Of a DNA stretch of 64,000 bases, positions 45,440 through 56,091 are shown piece by piece. The stretch is from Mycoplasma_N cavipharyngis (GTDB lineage Bacteria > Bacillota_I > Bacilli_A > Mycoplasmatales > Mycoplasmoidaceae). Made by a program: the position numbers and the translations under genes. Below the pieces are notes generated by a model. The model was not told the DNA's origin and searched no databases. It was given only the letters and a program-made list of their open reading frames with translations. The stretch is from contig NZ_CP155569.1 of assembly GCF_042984175.1 (NCBI RefSeq), positions 62,001 to 126,000 of the forward strand, in the 5' to 3' direction. The number at the start of each line of letters is the position of its first letter. The stretch's first letter is position 1.

Positions 45440-45864
45440 ATGCTTCAAAATCTCAATCTCTTCTTACTAATCTATTTCAAATTTTACAATTTTATTTTTA
45501 TCAATTAAATTTTTCTTCTTAGAATCAATCTTTCATTTTCATCTTAAAAAAAGTGATTAATCACTAAAATGATCAATTTTATCTAATTAAAATGCTTTTT
45601 AGTTGGGTAAAATTTAACTTAAAACTTAAAACTTTTTTAAAAAATTTTTATAAAATTAATGATTAAACAAAGATAGTCAACTATTATTAATTTTTTAAAA
45701 AAATGCTTTAAAACGTTTATTTTAGTTAGAATTATTAAACATTTGAACAATTATTGATAATAAATTTTTAAAAAATTGAATAAATTTGTTATCAAATTTT
45801 GATCAAATTAATCTTTTTTAAAATATTTAAATTAAATTTTGGTTTATTAAATAAGTTACTTTTT
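45440..45864. promoter_or_regulatory. Divergent nrdF / nrdI control region
   Basis: 425 bp between divergent reductase genes. A perfect 14-bp palindrome, AGTGATTAATCACT, near 45550-45563 is a candidate operator; it does not match the usual NrdR box (ACACTATATATTGTGT type). The region is otherwise A+T-rich with several -10-like sequences. Confidence 0.4.
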
Positions 45865-46296
45865 ATGTTACTAATCTATGCTAGTCGCACTAATAACATT
45901 CAACGGTTTATTAACCGATTGCAAAAAATTGAAAAAATAATTCATTTGCAATCAGATAATTTAATTGTTAATGAACCTTTTTGTTTAATTACTTATACTG
46001 ATAAAATTGGTGCTGTACCTGAAATTGTTGAAAAGTTTTTAGTTAAAAACCATCAGTGACTTAAAGCAGTAGTATCAAGTGGAAACCGTAATTTTGGCAA
46101 TTTTTTTGCTCGATCAGGTGATTTAATTGCTCAAAAATATCAAGTGCCCCTATTAATGAAGTTTGAACTTTCTGGAACTGAAGCAGATGTTGAAAAATTT
46201 GAAACTCTTTTTAAATCCTTAAGCAATCAAGTAAGTAAAATTAAGCAAGCAACAAATCAAAAAATGCGATCAATTGAATTTTTATTTCATTCCTAA
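45865..46296 (+). CDS. nrdI: Ribonucleotide reductase flavodoxin NrdI
   Basis: A 143-residue flavodoxin-like protein that delivers oxidant for assembly of the NrdF metallo-cofactor. LLIYASRTNNIQRFINRL is the FMN-phosphate loop, and VVSSGNRNFGNFFARSGD is the NrdI signature. I chose the ATG at 45865; an upstream in-frame start at 45799 adds 22 unlikely residues. A TGA Trp lies in the middle. nrdE follows after 54 bp. Confidence 0.93.
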
Positions 46297-46350
46297 TTAT
46301 TATTAAAAATTAAATTTTAAAAAGATTATTGATTAGTTAGATTAAGCAAA

Positions 46351-48450
46351 ATGAATATTAAACAAGCCCCAAAATACATTGAATATAACAACTTATTAAA
46401 TCAAAGAAAAAAAGATGGTTTTTTTGATTTAGAAAAAGATCAATTAGCCATTAAGGAATATCAAAGATCAATTGAAGATTTAACAATTATTCATGGTGAT
46501 ACCATTGAAAACATCCAATGACTAATTGAAAATAATTATTATTCTGATTTTTTAGCTAAATATAACCATCAAGATGTGATTCATTTAGCTGAAAAACTTA
46601 AATCATATCGTTTTTCATTTACTTCTTATATGGCCATTAGTAAGTTTTATGAAAGTTATGCATTAAAAACTAATGATCGAAAAAATTTTTTAGAAAACTA
46701 TGAAAATCGTATTTTAGCTGTTGCTTTAGATTTAGCTAATGGTGATTTTCAATTTGCTGAAAAACTTGCGATTGCTATGATCGAACAACGTTATCAACCA
46801 GCAACCCCAACTTTTTTAAATGCTGGTAAAAAACGTAAAGGGGGTTTAGTTTCTTGTTTTCTACTTGAAGTTGATGATTCACTAAATTCAATTAACTTCA
46901 TTATTTCTAATGCAATGCAATTGTCTAAAATTGGTGGTGGTGTTGCTATTAACTTATCAAAACTGCGTGCTCGTGGTGCAGAAATTTTAAAAATTAAAAA
47001 TTCAGCCTCAGGAGTGATGCCAGTTTTAAAAATTTTAGAAAACGTCTTTTCTTATGCCAATCAACTAGGTCAAAGACCAGGAGCAGGAGCGGCTTATCTA
47101 AACATTTTTCATTATGATTTAAAAGAATTTTTAGATTGTAAAAAAATTAATGCTGATGAAAAATCACGGATTCAAACTTTATCAATTGGTTTAATTATTC
47201 CTAATAAGTTTTTTGAATTAGCAGCAGCAAACCAACCATTTTATATTTTTGAACCATATACGATTTATAAAAAATATCACAAACACTTAGATGATTTAGA
47301 TATGGATCGATGGTATGATCGTTTAATTAATGATCCTGATGTGATTAAACGCAAAGAAAATCCCCGCAGTATTTTAACACAAATTTCTAAAACACAATTT
47401 GAATCAGGTTATCCTTATATTATTTATCGTGACAATGCTAATAAGTCTAATCCTCTAAAAGGTTTAGGACAAATTAAAATGAGTAATTTGTGTACAGAAA
47501 TTTTTCAAATTCAAACAACATCAAAAATTAATGATTATGGATTAGAAGATCAGATTGGTTATGATGTTTGTTGTAATTTAGGTTCACTTAACATTAATAA
47601 TTTAATGGAAAAAAAAGATATTGAAAATTCAGTTGATGTTGCTATTAGAGCATTAACTCAAGTTTCTGATTTATCTAATATTACTAATGCTCCAGGTGTT
47701 AGAAAAGCTAATCAAGAATTACATGCAGTTGGATTGGGAGCAATGAATTTAGCAGGATGATTAGCCAAAAACAAAATTGGTTATGATGATCCATTAGCAA
47801 TTGAATTTGCTTCAGTTTTATTTGCTGCAATTAATTATTATTCAATTAAAACTAGTTGTCAAATTGCTCAAGAAAAAAAGGTGAAATTTGTTGGTTTTGA
47901 AAAATCAGATTATGCTGATGGCTCTTATTTTGATGATTATTTAAGAACAAATTATTTACCTAAAAGTTTAAGAATTATTGAAATGTTTGAAGGAATTAAA
48001 CTACCAACAATTGCAGATTGAGTTCAATTAAAAAAACTAGTGCAAGAACATGGGTTATATAATGCTTATCGTTTAGCAATTGCACCAACCCAATCAATTA
48101 GTTACATTCAATCATCAACCGCTTCAATCCAACCAATTATTGATACAATTGAAACACGAATGTATGGTGATTCACTAACTTATTATCCAATGCCATTTTT
48201 AAATCAAGAAAATGTTTTATATTACAAATCAGCTTATCATATTAATCAATATAAAATGATTGATCTAGTTGCAGCAATTCAAAAACATGTTGATCAAGGA
48301 ATTTCAACAGTTTTATATGTAACTAATCAAACATCAACAAGAGAATTAGCCCGATTATACATTTATGCTTGAAAAAAAGGTTTAAAATCACTCTATTATA
48401 CACGAACCAAAAACTTAGAAGTTGATGAATGCTTAGCATGTGCAGTTTAG
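46351..48450 (+). CDS. nrdE: Ribonucleoside-diphosphate reductase class Ib, alpha subunit
   Basis: A 699-residue catalytic subunit that reduces ribonucleoside diphosphates to deoxy forms. Active-site Cys lie in GGLVSCFLLEVDDSL (about 168), MSNLCTEIF and DVCCNLGSLNINN. The C-terminus ends DECLACAV, the swinging CxxC pair that is reduced by a redoxin. PTQSISYIQSSTASIQP is also typical of the family. Two TGA Trp codons are in frame. It forms an operon with nrdI and has a terminator hairpin downstream. Confidence 0.95.
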
Positions 48451-48534
48451 TATTATTATAAAAATGAAATGGTATAATTAAAGTTATTATTTGAACTTTG
48501 TCCAATAAATTAATTAATTTTGTTTACTTAGCAA

Positions 48535-48572
48535 ATTTTAATTGCCAATTAATAATTGATTACAATTAAAAT
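48535..48572 (+). terminator. Terminator of nrdE
   Basis: A 10-bp stem ATTTTAATTG / CAATTAAAAT followed by TTATTTTT. Confidence 0.55.
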
Positions 48573-48614
48573 TTATTTTTAAATTATTATCTTATAAATA
48601 GAATTTAATCCATA

Positions 48615-48965
48615 ATGAATAAAAAAGTTACTTTAACAATTGAAATTAGTGAAAAAGATTATCAGAAATTAAAAGAACAATTAACTAAAATTAAAGCTGA
48701 CCCAAATAATTTTGCTTATTTTGCTAAAGCTAATACGATTGAAGAATTAGTTGCAATTTATATTACCCAGTTTGCTAATGTTGATGAAATTTTTGGTCCC
48801 ATTAATGAACAGATGAGCAAAAACATGGAAGAAGTATTAAATCAATGGAAGGAAAAAGGATTTAATTTTGAAGAATTTATTCAGTCCATTTTTGATAAAA
48901 ACACTTCTAAAAATAAACAAAATTCTGATGAAGAGAAAAAGCCATTAGTTAAGAAAAAAAATTAG
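48615..48965 (+). CDS. Hypothetical protein, 116 residues
   Basis: A soluble, highly charged small protein starting MNKKVTLTIEISEKDYQKLK. The N-terminal strand-helix pattern resembles a ribbon-helix-helix-like opening, and the C-terminus is Lys/Glu/Asn-rich (EEKKPLVKKKN). No catalytic motif or membrane segment is seen. It is transcribed alone, between the nrdE terminator and a very strong terminator at 49006. Function unknown. Confidence 0.65.
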   Translation: MNKKVTLTIEISEKDYQKLKEQLTKIKADPNNFAYFAKANTIEELVAIYITQFANVDEIFGPINEQMSKNMEEVLNQWKEKGFNFEEFIQSIFDKNTSKNKQNSDEEKKPLVKKKN

Positions 48966-49005
48966 TTTATAGTTTTATATATTAATTTTGATAATTTATT
49001 TTTAA

Positions 49006-49052
49006 AAAACAACTACATGTTATTAAATGATAAAAAAACATGTAGTTGTTTT
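49006..49052 (+). terminator. Strong terminator
   Basis: A 15-bp perfect stem AAAACAACTACATGT / ACATGTAGTTGTTTT, the longest simple hairpin in the window, ends the 48615 gene. Confidence 0.85.
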
Positions 49053-49093
49053 AATGAATTTAACAAAATTTTTAATAAAATAGTTTTAACATT

Positions 49094-49765
49094 ATGAAAT
49101 TTAGTTCGATCAAATTGTCTAAAAAACAAATTCCTAATCTTATTACAACAATTAGAATTGGTTTAGGGTTTTTAAGCATTCTATTTTATCTTCTAGCTTT
49201 TTTAGATAAGAGTTCAGTTTATACTTATTCATTTATTTCAATTGTTGTCACTTTTAGAATATCAGCATTGTTTTTAGTAGCAGCAATTGTTTTTATTATT
49301 GGAGCAATTAGTGATTGAGTTGATGGTTATTTAGCACGAAAATGAAATGTGGTTTCTAATTATGGTAAGATCTTAGATCCAATTGCTGATAAAATTTTAG
49401 TCAATGGCGTTTTTATTGCTTTAGCAAGTTATGGCATTATTCCTAGTTGAATTGTAATTTTATTTGTAGTGCGTGATATTATTGTTGATAGTATTCGCAT
49501 GTATTGCTTACACTATCAAATTTTAGTTGCTGCAAGAAATTTTGGTAAATGAAAAACAGTAATGCAAATGGTAGCAATTGTGATTTTAAGTTTAGTTTTT
49601 AATCAATCAATCACAAGTTATACAACTGAGCAATATTGGTTTTATTATTTAGTTCAAAATGGTTTTAGTCTAATTGCTTTATTATTGTCATATCTTGCTT
49701 TAATTGACTATTGTTGGCTTTTTTATCAACAACAGAAACAAATGAGATTAAAAATTGAAAAATAA
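49094..49765 (+). CDS. pgsA: CDP-diacylglycerol-glycerol-3-phosphate 3-phosphatidyltransferase
   Basis: A 223-residue membrane enzyme of phosphatidylglycerol synthesis, using the CDP-diacylglycerol made by CdsA. The CDP-alcohol phosphotransferase motif is complete: DWVDGYLARKWNVVSNYGKI then LDPIADK, with all the Asp residues. IPNLITTIRIGLGFLS at the N-terminus is also typical. Four or more hydrophobic helices follow. Its last 11 bp overlap the next gene. Confidence 0.93.
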
Positions 49766-50735
49766 CTTTTTTTATCAAAATAAAATTTTTGTCTCACCAG
49801 TGTATGGTGAACAACAGTTTTGTCATTTTTTACTAAAAAATCAAACTGAAAAAGGAATTTTATTAACATTAGATTTTTATTGTTTAAACTTAAAAAAACA
49901 ATCAACTTTTTATGAACGATATATTGCCATTTTAATTAATACAATTTTACAAAAAGAAAAAAAATTATTTTTTTTAACTAACAAATTTGTTTATGCTGTT
50001 TTCATTCATTTAGATTTTAGTAATGATCATTATCAAACAGTTTTATTAAAAACAGAACAGAAAATTAAATGAATGATTGAATACATTAATCATTTTTTAA
50101 TTACAAGTAAAAGTAATTATCAGTTACGTTCTTATCAAACAATTTTTGGTCAAGATTTTTTTGATTATTATCAATTAATTAAAGTTGGTGAATTAGGAAT
50201 TTATAATTCTGATTATAGTGATCATCTTTTTTTAAAACAATTTGATCCTAATGAATTTATTAATAATTTAGCAATTGCTCATGAAAAAAAAGCTTTAAGT
50301 ACGTTTTTGCAACAGTATAAAATTAGTTATATTTTAGTATTAAAACACGGCTTGAATCAACAATTATTTTATTTTGGTCAAATTATTGATTTAAAAAACA
50401 TTATTTTAGATTTAGATGATTTTTTTATTCAAACAATTCCTGAACACTTAAAACCAATTTTTTTACGAGTTGCCAATTTTCACTTTTTAAAAAATTATGC
50501 TAATTTAATTAATCCACTTCATCCATTAGTAATAAATTTTCCAATTAAATATTTAGTTAATAATCAAAAACAGTTTCAAAAACTATTGACAAAAATTACT
50601 GCTTCAAAAATTAAGAAAAGTAATTTAATTTTTAGTTTTTATGGTCATGAAAAAATTGCTCAAACTGATCAAACTGAAATTTATCAATGATTTAGAAAAA
50701 ATAATCTTAAAATATGATTAAGGAAAACTAAATAA
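49755..50735 (+). CDS. Hypothetical protein between pgsA and the diadenylate cyclase
   Basis: A 326-residue soluble protein, Phe/Tyr/Leu/Asn-rich, with two TGA Trp codons in frame. It is translationally linked to both neighbours (overlapping pgsA by 11 bp and the cyclase ATG by 1 bp). The C-terminal part, HPLVINFPIKYLVNNQKQFQ followed by a helix and NLIFSFYG, has the rhythm of the INxSxxxL...LxxEITE region of EAL phosphodiesterase domains, but the catalytic acidic residues of EAL enzymes are not there. I treat this as unknown; a degenerate EAL-like fold is only a suggestion. Confidence 0.55.
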
Positions 50736-51394
50736 TGCTAGAACGAATTTTATTATTTATTATTGTTGCCATTAATCTTCTATTTTTAATTATTGCTTGC
50801 TATTTTTTATTTACTAATAAAAATGTTAAAAGTTTTTTTAAACAAATTTGAAAAAATTGTTTTGCGAAAACTAGAATTGATCATTTAGAATATCGGAATT
50901 TTGCTCAACAACTAGCAGGAGTGCTTAATCGTTTATCATATGATGTTGTTGGTGGTTTGATTGTCATTGAACAAAAAAACGACTTATCTGATTATGTTAA
51001 ATTAGGTTATTCAGTTCAAGCAAAATTTTCTTCTGAATTCACAACTAACATTTTCTATAATAAGTCTTCACCATTGCATGATGGGGGGATGATTGTACGA
51101 AAAAATGAAATTATTTCGGTTGCTTCATATTTTCCAGTTACTAAACAACATTTAGGTTCAGTCTTTGGTGCACGCCATCGAGCAGCATTAGGAATTAGTG
51201 AAGTAACTGATGCTTTAGCGTTTGTAGTTTCTGAAACTAGTGGTAATATCTCTTGTGCTAGAAAGGGTGAACTAACAGCATTATCTAAAAACAATCAAAA
51301 ATTGGCCAATCAAATTTATGATTTATTATTAAACAAAAAAAGTTTGAATACTGATATTGATTTAATTATTCACAATACTTTAGAAAAAAAATAG
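50735..51394 (+). CDS. cdaA: Diadenylate cyclase (c-di-AMP synthase), membrane-bound
   Basis: A 219-residue protein with one N-terminal transmembrane helix and a DisA_N domain that makes c-di-AMP from two ATP. SSPLHDGGMIVRKNEI (Asp about 116) stands for the DGA motif, and GARHRAALGISEVTDALAF carries the RHR motif. The third residue of DGA is Gly here, a mild change that probably keeps activity. In most Firmicutes cdaR follows; here an unrelated gene does. c-di-AMP is likely used for potassium and osmotic control. Confidence 0.88.
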
Positions 51395-51404
51395 TGATTC
51401 AATT

Positions 51405-51430
51405 ATCATATTTTTTAAATATGATATAAT
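51405..51430 (+). promoter_or_regulatory. Hairpin and -10 box before the 51551 gene
   Basis: A 9-bp dyad ATCATATTT / AAATATGAT (51405-51425) is directly followed by TATAAT at 51425-51430. The dyad could end the cdaA transcript or act as an operator on this promoter, leaving a leader of about 110 bases. Confidence 0.4.
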
Positions 51431-51550
51431 TAAGCAAATTATTTTTTGTTTGATTTTTCTTATTAGTTATTGATTGATGACTAAATTAAAATTAAGAAAA
51501 TAATTAATACTAATTTGTTAATCCTTTTTAGTAATAGAGTATAAGTTAAT

Positions 51551-53041
51551 ATGAAAAATATCGACCCTAAAGATCAACAGCCAAGCAAAGAAGATTTAGA
51601 TAAACGTTTGCGTATTAGTAAAACGTTTTATGATGATCAAGGCCGACTTGATTTTAAAACTAACCAACCAATTAATCAAAAAAAAGCTACTCAATTAGAC
51701 AATCAAGCGCAACAAAAATCATTTGATTTAGAAAACACTAACAACAACGACACTAAAATTACTCATTATGTTGGAAGTGAAAATAAATTAGACCATCTCT
51801 TATCTGGTGAATCTCAGTTTAAAGCAAAATTAGAACAAGAATTAGATACAGTTGAAAGTTCAAATGAAACTAAAGTTGTTGATGTACCTAAGAAAACTAA
51901 ATTTTTTTCTTTTAAAAAAAACAAAAAAGAAGTATTAACCACTAATCCAACAACTAATGAAACAAGTAATGATACTGAAAAAAAACTAATTTCAGTTAGT
52001 GCCTTACAAAAAGAAATTGCTAAAAAATTAGTTGGCAAAACTGAAGTTGCAACTGATCTTCCAGTTAAAAAAATTAATTATTTGATTGGTAATGATTTTA
52101 GTGCTGATCAATTAAGTAATTTAAAATCAAAGCAAAATCAAGTTAAACAGTTAAGAAATTATTTAGATCAAGCTCCAAGTGATCGTGAAACACTTAGTGT
52201 TAGTGACCAAGATCAGTTTATTAGCGGTTCATTAATTGATTTTAATAATGAATATCGAACTCATAAACAAAAAACTAATCAACAAGTTAAACCTAAAACT
52301 AAATCTCAGTCATTAGATGATCAAATTCACTATTCAATTGGTGCAGATGCTAATGTTGCAAAACTAACTAGTTGAAAACCTAATGGTAGTATTGAAACAG
52401 AAAATCAATTAAAAAAATATTTAGACCAAGCTCCAAGTGATCGTGAAACACTTAGTGTTAGTGATCAAGATCAATTTATTAGTGGTTCATTAATTACTAC
52501 TAATGAACAACGTTTAGCTCATTCACTAAAAAATCAGAACAATTGAGCTGCTGAAGATTTAAAAAAACCTTTTGTTAATCAAGAAGGTAGAATTGAACTA
52601 AACCGTCGTTGCAAAGCTTCTGATTATTTAGTATTTGATCCAAATTTAGTTGCCACTGAACAAAAATTAACTGCAGTAGAGACTGAACAATTAAATCAGA
52701 AATTAGTTAATCAAAAAAAACATTTCATTCCAATTGGCGAAACAGTTTCACAAGAAAAGTTAAATACCCCCTTTAGTTATTATCATAAAGACAAACCAAC
52801 TGATTCATTTATTAAAACAGCATCACCAAAAGTGAAAAGATTACTTTTCTTACAAAAATTTTCTATTTATGATCGTTTTAAAGTACTTGCAGTTTTTTTA
52901 GGCATTTTCTTTACTGTTCTTTTCTTTAGTTTACATTATTTATCATTTGAACAATTACTAGTTTATTTAATTATTGGCATTATTTTTTTAGTATTCACCG
53001 TTTTTATTATGGGATATTTTATTATCGACCGAATTTTATAA
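51551..53041 (+). CDS. Hypothetical membrane-anchored protein with internal repeat
   Basis: A 496-residue protein: a long, charged, Gln/Asn/Lys-rich, probably disordered cytoplasmic part, then two hydrophobic helices at the very end (VLAVFLGIFFTVLFFSLHYL and LIIGIIFLVFTVFIMGYFII). This gives a tail-anchored topology with no signal peptide. YLDQAPSDRETLSVSDQDQF then ISGSLI occurs twice, identical in protein. Similar short units (IHYSIGADANVAKL, INYLIGNDFSADQL, THYVGSENKLDHL) suggest several older repeats. The design resembles mycoplasma cytoskeletal or scaffold proteins, but no family is recognised. Confidence 0.6.
52160..52237. repeat. 78-bp direct repeat, copy 1
   Basis: Encodes the unit YLDQAPSDRETLSVSDQDQF-ISGSLI. 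It differs from the copy at 52418-52495 only at a few positions (for example GATCAA versus GACCAA), all silent. Confidence 0.85.
52418..52495. repeat. 78-bp direct repeat, copy 2
   Basis: Second copy of the repeat at 52160-52237, in the same frame, 258 bp downstream. The protein copies are identical while the DNA differs at silent sites, implying selection on the peptide rather than a very recent duplication. Confidence 0.85.
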
Positions 53042-53092
53042 ACAGTTAAAAATAAATGCATCTTTTTTAATTTGTAATTTATTAAAAGTTTA

Positions 53093-55243
53093 ATGATTAA
53101 CAAAACCAATTTTCATTTGAAAAAAATTTGAAGAAATATTTCAAGCAGATGACTGAAAACATTTAGTTATTTGTCAACAGCATTTTTTATCCTAATCTTT
53201 GTTTTTCTTTTTGTTTTTTTAATTAAAGAAAGTGTTTTAGGATTTCAAACATATGGCTTAAAACGCATTTTTTTATCAAGTGATTTTAATTTTCAAAACG
53301 CTAATTCTGGTGTCTCATTTTGATTACCATTATCTGTTACGTTATTAATTACTTTATTAGCATTATTGATTTCAACTCCAATTGGAATTAAAACAGCAAT
53401 TTTAATTCAGTTTCGCATTAAAAATTTAAAGTTAAAAAAATACTTAAGATTATTTATTGCCATTTTAGCTGGAATTCCTTCAGTTGTATTTGGATTGTTT
53501 GCTCGTAATTATTTAGGTGGGTTTTTACAAACTGTATTTAATTTACCAACATCATTTAACTTAATTACTGGTAGTTTCATGTTGGCTTTTATGATTCTGC
53601 CAACAATTATTTTTCTAACAATTGAAGCACTAGCATCAGTTGATCTTGATTTATTATTAAATTCAATTTCATTAGGAGTAAGTAAAACTAAAGGAATTTA
53701 TCAAGTTGTTTTAAAAAAAATTCGTCCTTTAATTGTTGTCGCTTTATTTATTGCTGCAGGTAGAGCGATTGGTGAAACAATGGCAGTTTCGATGATCTTA
53801 CAATCTGAAGCTTATGATTTAACAATCGATTCTGGTTTTTATAGTTTTCTTACTAGTTCACTAACACCAATTGGTGCAGTAATTTCTACTAATATGTTTT
53901 CAGATGGTTCAGGACCTGAAGCTCGTAGTGTCTTATTTGGTTTTGGGATTGCTTTATTAATTATTGTGGTTTTATTAAATGGGATCATTACTGTTTTAGT
54001 TAAAGAAAATAATAATCAAAATAATCGTTGGTTTAAAAAATGACCAGGTTGACTAAATTATCAAAAACGAGTTAAGTTAGTTAGTAAAAACTTACTAAGT
54101 CAATTATTTTGAAAGTGAGAATTATTAACATATTCTCCAGCAAAAAAAATTGCTTCAGAAAAAAACTTAGTTTTAAGTCAATATATTGCTGCACGTAAAT
54201 CAAGAAATGATTTTCGTTCAATTACAAATGCGTGAAAATTTGTTAGTGAAATTCTTGCTGGATTAGTTGTTTTAAGTTTTATTTTCTGAATTTTAATTGT
54301 AATTTTAACTAATGGTTTTGCTGTTTGGTTTTCTAATCAAAATAGTTTATTTACTGCAGCAAAAAATAGTACACTTTATGCCTTTCTAACAACTATTTTA
54401 GTTATTGCAGTTGCCATCATTATTGCTTTACCACTTAGTTTATTAATTGCTATTTATTTAAATGAATATTGTAAAAAAAGATTAATTAAAAAAACAACCT
54501 ATTTTGTTTTACAAGTTTTACAATCAACCCCTTCAATTTTGTTTGCTTTATTTGGTTTATCTTTTTTTATTTTAAATTTAGGTTTAACTGCTTCAGGCGT
54601 GCAAGGACGATCGATTTTAGCAGGATCATTAACAATTGCAATTGTTATTTTGCCCCATTTAATTTTATTAATTAAGTTTCAATTAGAATTAGTTCCACAA
54701 GCTTTGCGTGATAATTCTTATGCACTAGGAGTGAATAAAGCAACAACAATTATTAAAATTGTTTTACCAAAAGCCTTTTCAGGAATTGTTGAATCAGTTA
54801 TTAGTATTATTGGACGAATTATGGGTGAGACTGCACCATTATATTTAACTGCAGGATTATCATCAGGAAGATTGTTTGCTCTAAACCAACCAGGGCAAAC
54901 AATTACAACAAGAATTTATGCTCAAATTTATAATAATAATTTAGTTGAAGCGAACCAAATTATGTTTGAAAACGCCTTACTTTCAATCATTATTATTGAT
55001 TTAATTATTTTATTTGTTAATATTTTCTTACCTTGAATTATGCAAAATACTAAGTATACATGACAATATTTTGTTTGATCAAAATGACAGAAAATGCAAC
55101 TAATTAAAACTAAATCAATTTTAAATTATTGAAAATTATCTGCGCAATTAATTAATCGACCTGAAAAATTAGCATTAATTAATTATAAAATTACTAAATA
55201 TCAAAATCAGCAAACCCAATTATATTTGGAGTTATCAAAGTAA
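53093..55243 (+). CDS. pstA: Phosphate ABC transporter permease, PstC-PstA fusion
   Basis: A 716-residue fusion of the two phosphate-channel permeases. The first half (PstC-like) has GIPSVVFGLFARNYLGG and GRAIGETMAVSM. The second half (PstA-like) has LQSTPSILFALFGLSF and GRIMGETAPLYLTAG; the GETM and GETA loops are the ATPase contact sites. An N-terminal basic stretch and a first helix precede them. A fused permease of this kind is known from M. genitalium. pstB follows after 6 bp. Confidence 0.9.
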
Positions 55244-55249
55244 ATTGCA

Positions 55250-56088
55250 ATGAAATTCTGATCTTATAAATTAAATAATAAGTTTAATGCTAAAAACATT
55301 CAAGCAAAAAGTAGTAATTTTGATTCTAAAAATTGTTTTGAAATTCATAATTTAAATTTATGATATGACAATAAAACTAGACAAATGTTAAAAGCAATTA
55401 ATTTAAAAATTCCTAAAAACAAAATTACAGCATTAATTGGTCCTAGTGGCTGTGGTAAATCAACATTATATTAAGATGTTTAAACCGAATGAATGATTTT
55501 ATTGAAAACATTGTGATTGAAGGTGAAGTTTATTTCAATCAAAATAATATTTATCATCCTAATTATGATGTTGAATTATTAAGAACTCAAGTTGGAATGG
55601 TTTTTCAAAAACCAAACCCGTTTCATTTTTCAATTACTGATAATATTACTTATGCACTTAAAGCACATGGTTTACACAATCCTTATCAACTAAATTTAAT
55701 TGTTGAAAAATCATTAAAAAATGTTGGACTATATGATGAAGTGAAAGATAATTTAACTAAACTAGCAACAACTTTATCAGGTGGACAACAACAACGGTTG
55801 TGTATTGCTAGAGCGATTGCTTCTGAACCTGAAATTTTATTAATGGATGAACCAACTTCAGCCCTAGATCCAATTTCAGTTGCTAGGGTTGAAGAATTAA
55901 TTGTGGAATTAGGTCAAATTTATACCATCATTATTGTTTCTCATTCCATGAGTCAAGTTAAACGTATTAGTGATTTTACTGTTTATATGGAAAATGGTGA
56001 AATTATTGAAAGTAATGTCACAAGACAATTATTTACTAATCCTAAAGATCATCGAACTTTAAATTATGTTAGTAAAGGCGCAGGTTAG
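55250..56088 (+). pseudogene. pstB: Phosphate ABC transporter ATPase, frameshifted by 2 bp
   Basis: The N-terminal part reads IGPSGCGKSTLY and then TAA at 55472. Removing the dinucleotide TA at 55469-55470 gives GKSTLLRCLNRMNDF, the exact PstB sequence, and the frame then runs intact to 56088 with FQKPNPF, LSGGQQQRLCIARA, LLMDEPTSALDP and the switch His in IIVSHSMSQV. Everything else is conserved, so the lesion is recent, a sequencing error, or a reversible slip. The energy-coupling subunit is needed for pstCA and pstS on either side. Confidence 0.85.
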
Positions 56089-56091
56089 TTT

